In this document: positions 62,368-64,000 of the stretch, in pieces | Layout: every line of letters starts with the position of its first letter | Position numbering within the stretch: the first letter of the stretch is position 1 | Assembly (NCBI GenBank): GCA_021770655.1 | Contig: JAETQO010000006.1 | Location: 62,001 to 126,000, forward strand | DNA length: 64,000 nt | Reading direction: 5' to 3' | Origin: Ruminococcus sp. | Lineage (GTDB): Bacteria; Bacillota; Clostridia; Oscillospirales; Ruminococcaceae | Position numbers and translations under genes: made by a program | The notes under the pieces: generated by a model | What the model was told of the DNA's origin: nothing | Database searches by the model: none | Seen by the model: the letters and a program-made list of their open reading frames with translations, nothing else

Positions 62368-62396
62368 TTGACGTTATTTTAAAAATATGTTATATT
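62368..62396 (+). promoter_or_regulatory. sigma-A promoter of the DUF6612-like lipoprotein gene
   Basis: TTGACG, 17-bp spacer, TATATT. Confidence 0.8.
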
Positions 62397-62442
62397 ATTT
62401 ATCACAGTAAAAAACCAAAAAATAAGAAATGTGAGGTAAACT

Positions 62443-63249
62443 ATGAAAAAAATAACTGCATTGATCGTATCCCTTGTCATGACCTGCGCTGTAACGGCAG
62501 GCTGCGGCTCCGATTCCGACAGTTCTTCCAAAGCGGAGAAATCTTCCTCTGCGGCTTCTGCCGACGAGTCAAAAGCGGCTGTTGCCGATAAGCTTGAGGA
62601 CACTCTTACTTATAAGTTCACTGAATCCCTCAAAGGCGACAGCTTATCAGCAGATATGACGATCAGCTCCGATTACAGCGACGACTCCCCTATGCTCATT
62701 GAAGTAAGCGGAAAAAATATGCACGTCAGCATGGACATGATGGGTATGACTATCGAGTATTATGTTATCGACGGAAAAATGTATACGCTCGATGCAAACA
62801 CAAAAACCTACTATGTAGCGGATATGGACGAAGAAATCGATATGTCTGCAACAGATCTTTGTCAGGGACTCACAGACCAATATTCTTTTGTAAGCTCTGA
62901 AAAGACCGACGACGGTATGATATGCGAAACCTTCAATTACTCCGAAGACTGGGATCTTGGCTCAGGCGTAACTCTTGAAAGCGGCAGCTCCGCCGAGGCA
63001 TTCACCAGTGTAGTAAGATACTATTTCGACGAAAATACAGGCAGCATAGTCAAGACAGAATCCGAGGCTGATTCGATGGGCGGCGTTACGACATGCAAAT
63101 TCAACTCTTTCTCCACCGAGAACGTAGAGGTTAAGCTTCCCGACGATTTTGATACATGGAGCGAGGAAAGCCTCGACCTTGATAACTGGGAGTTTGACGA
63201 ATCCGGCTCGGACTACGGACTTGATACCGACGAAACAGACGCCGAATAA
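62443..63249 (+). CDS. lipoprotein with beta-rich (LolA/DUF6612-like) domain
   Basis: 268 residues. Lipobox TAGC near residue 21, Ser/Ala linker, then a domain from about 50 (TADKLEDTLTYKFTESLKGDSLSADM) with alternating strands and YVIDGKMYTLDANTKTYY, like periplasmic LolA/DUF6612 lipid-binding-type folds. Very acidic C-terminus. Function unknown. Confidence 0.75.
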   Translation: MKKITALIVSLVMTCAVTAGCGSDSDSSSKAEKSSSAASADESKAAVADKLEDTLTYKFTESLKGDSLSADMTISSDYSDDSPMLIEVSGKNMHVSMDMMGMTIEYYVIDGKMYTLDANTKTYYVADMDEEIDMSATDLCQGLTDQYSFVSSEKTDDGMICETFNYSEDWDLGSGVTLESGSSAEAFTSVVRYYFDENTGSIVKTESEADSMGGVTTCKFNSFSTENVEVKLPDDFDTWSEESLDLDNWEFDESGSDYGLDTDETDAE

Positions 63250-63308
63250 TATATTTAAATTTTACTGCGCCAAAATCTGATAGCGCGGACGTATCGGAGG
63301 AATTACAT

Positions 63309-64000
63309 ATGGATGTAAGAAAAATCATAACTTTTGCCGCTGCGGCGGTCATGTGCGCAGGCTTTGCAGGCTGCGGCTCAAAAGACAACAGCTCTTCTGA
63401 ATCAACGACAGCGACGGCATCCGCCGTTTCTTCTGCGGAAACCACAAGCGAAAACAGCAGCGCTCAGGCAGAGGAAAGCTCTGCGGCTGAACCTGCCGCT
63501 GTCACAGATTACGACGTTGACGGCGATTACAGAGCCTTTGACGATCTGAAAGAAAAATATGCAGACGGATATCTGATTTCACTGACCGGACAGCTTGCCG
63601 GCTCAAACATCGATTACACTATCTGCGTAAAGGACGGAAAGGCTTATGAGGGCACGACCGTTCAGGGTATGAAGTCTTACGTAGTAATTCCCGGCGACGG
63701 AAAAAGCTACAATGTTTCTGAGGGTACAACGACCTATAGCGTAACGGACGAAGCCGACGGAGACGTAAGCAGTTCCGACGTGCTTTTCGGCGCAACTCTT
63801 GATTTTGACCATGCGGTCATTGAGCCAAACGACAACGTGGTATTTGAATACTACAAGCTTGACGAAACCGTAGCAGGACAGCCGGGATTTATCGTATACG
63901 GCTTTAACGGAAACACCTACGATCTCAAGCAGGTTGTTCTCGTACCAGACGGCGGCGGAGATCCTATATACTTTATGGTAAACTCCATAGCCGAGGCAGA
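63309..64000 (+). CDS. lipoprotein, cut by the window end
   Basis: Starts ATG 63309 with GGAGG 8 bp upstream. Lipobox FAGC near residue 21, then Ser/Ala/Glu linker to about 65, then a domain with KYADGYLISLTGQLAG and IVYGFNGNTYDLKQVV. It is 59 bp after the previous lipoprotein gene, with no terminator seen, so possibly cotranscribed. No family recognised. Confidence 0.75.
   Translation, partial: MDVRKIITFAAAAVMCAGFAGCGSKDNSSSESTTATASAVSSAETTSENSSAQAEESSAAEPAAVTDYDVDGDYRAFDDLKEKYADGYLISLTGQLAGSNIDYTICVKDGKAYEGTTVQGMKSYVVIPGDGKSYNVSEGTTTYSVTDEADGDVSSSDVLFGATLDFDHAVIEPNDNVVFEYYKLDETVAGQPGFIVYGFNGNTYDLKQVVLVPDGGGDPIYFMVNSIAEA

Overview
The window looks like a chromosomal segment of a low-to-moderate-GC, spore-forming Clostridia, most like Ruminococcus and relatives (Oscillospiraceae). 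The basis is gene content: SpoIIP, FakA/YloU, a DUF4358-MBOAT-DHHW acetylation operon, PEP carboxykinase and Thr/Ser-rich lipoproteins. Promoters are clean sigma-A types, nearly all with 16-18 bp spacers. No rRNA, tRNA or CRISPR array was seen. The species assignment is inference.

Layout. 0.4-7 kb: oligopeptidase F, an unusual long sigma factor bracketed by near-identical terminators, YloU-FakA, and a flavin reductase-rubredoxin fusion. 7.3-11.3 kb: a four-gene surface-glycan O-acetylation operon. 11.6-16.7 kb: a nucleotidyltransferase, an SDR, a secreted Ser/Lys/Asp-repeat surface protein, rsmD-coaD, and a coiled-coil gene cut short by an insertion. 16.64 to about 22.2 kb: an AT-rich mobile island. 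It carries a serine-recombinase remnant, an orphan PadR regulator, a subtilisin-like protease plus AAA+ ATPase pair resembling IetAS antiphage/plasmid-maintenance systems, a DUF1413-like protein and TnpV. 22.3-30.2 kb: a MarR-controlled acyl-CoA ligase/ACP/acyltransferase fusion, then two tandem BY-kinases with a CpsB phosphatase and an Ig-like membrane protein. 30.6-38.8 kb: pckA, a tandem repeat array, a VWA/calcium-repeat membrane protein, clpB and a ribbon-helix-helix-like protein. 39-45.7 kb: HAD phosphatase, zinc-ribbon protein, XRE regulator, cell-wall amidase, amino-acid ABC transporter, the second surface-protein paralogue and a lipoprotein. 45.8-53.9 kb: lipoprotein, nnr-acpS operon, SH3 lipoprotein, amidohydrolase, MATE, phosphatase and cysK. 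54-64 kb: small membrane proteins, FabG-like SDR, a VanY-like peptidase, SpoIIP, an XRE/membrane pair, sfsA and two lipoproteins. This last part is dense with repeats.

The most distinctive feature is two interspersed repeat families. Family 1 is a MITE-like element of about 175 bp with 20-bp terminal inverted repeats, usually flanked by TTAA, with several short deleted derivatives. It supplies the C-terminus of ClpB, probably that of a zinc-ribbon protein, and perhaps the -35 box of sfsA. Family 2 is a unit of about 110-133 bp ending in CCCGAATTAAAAA. It occurs singly or in tandem, and in three cases its A/T-rich end abuts or contains a stop codon.

Most remaining genes are ordinary housekeeping or envelope functions. 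The candidates for follow-up are the IetAS-like island, the two repeat families and the genes whose ends they remodel.
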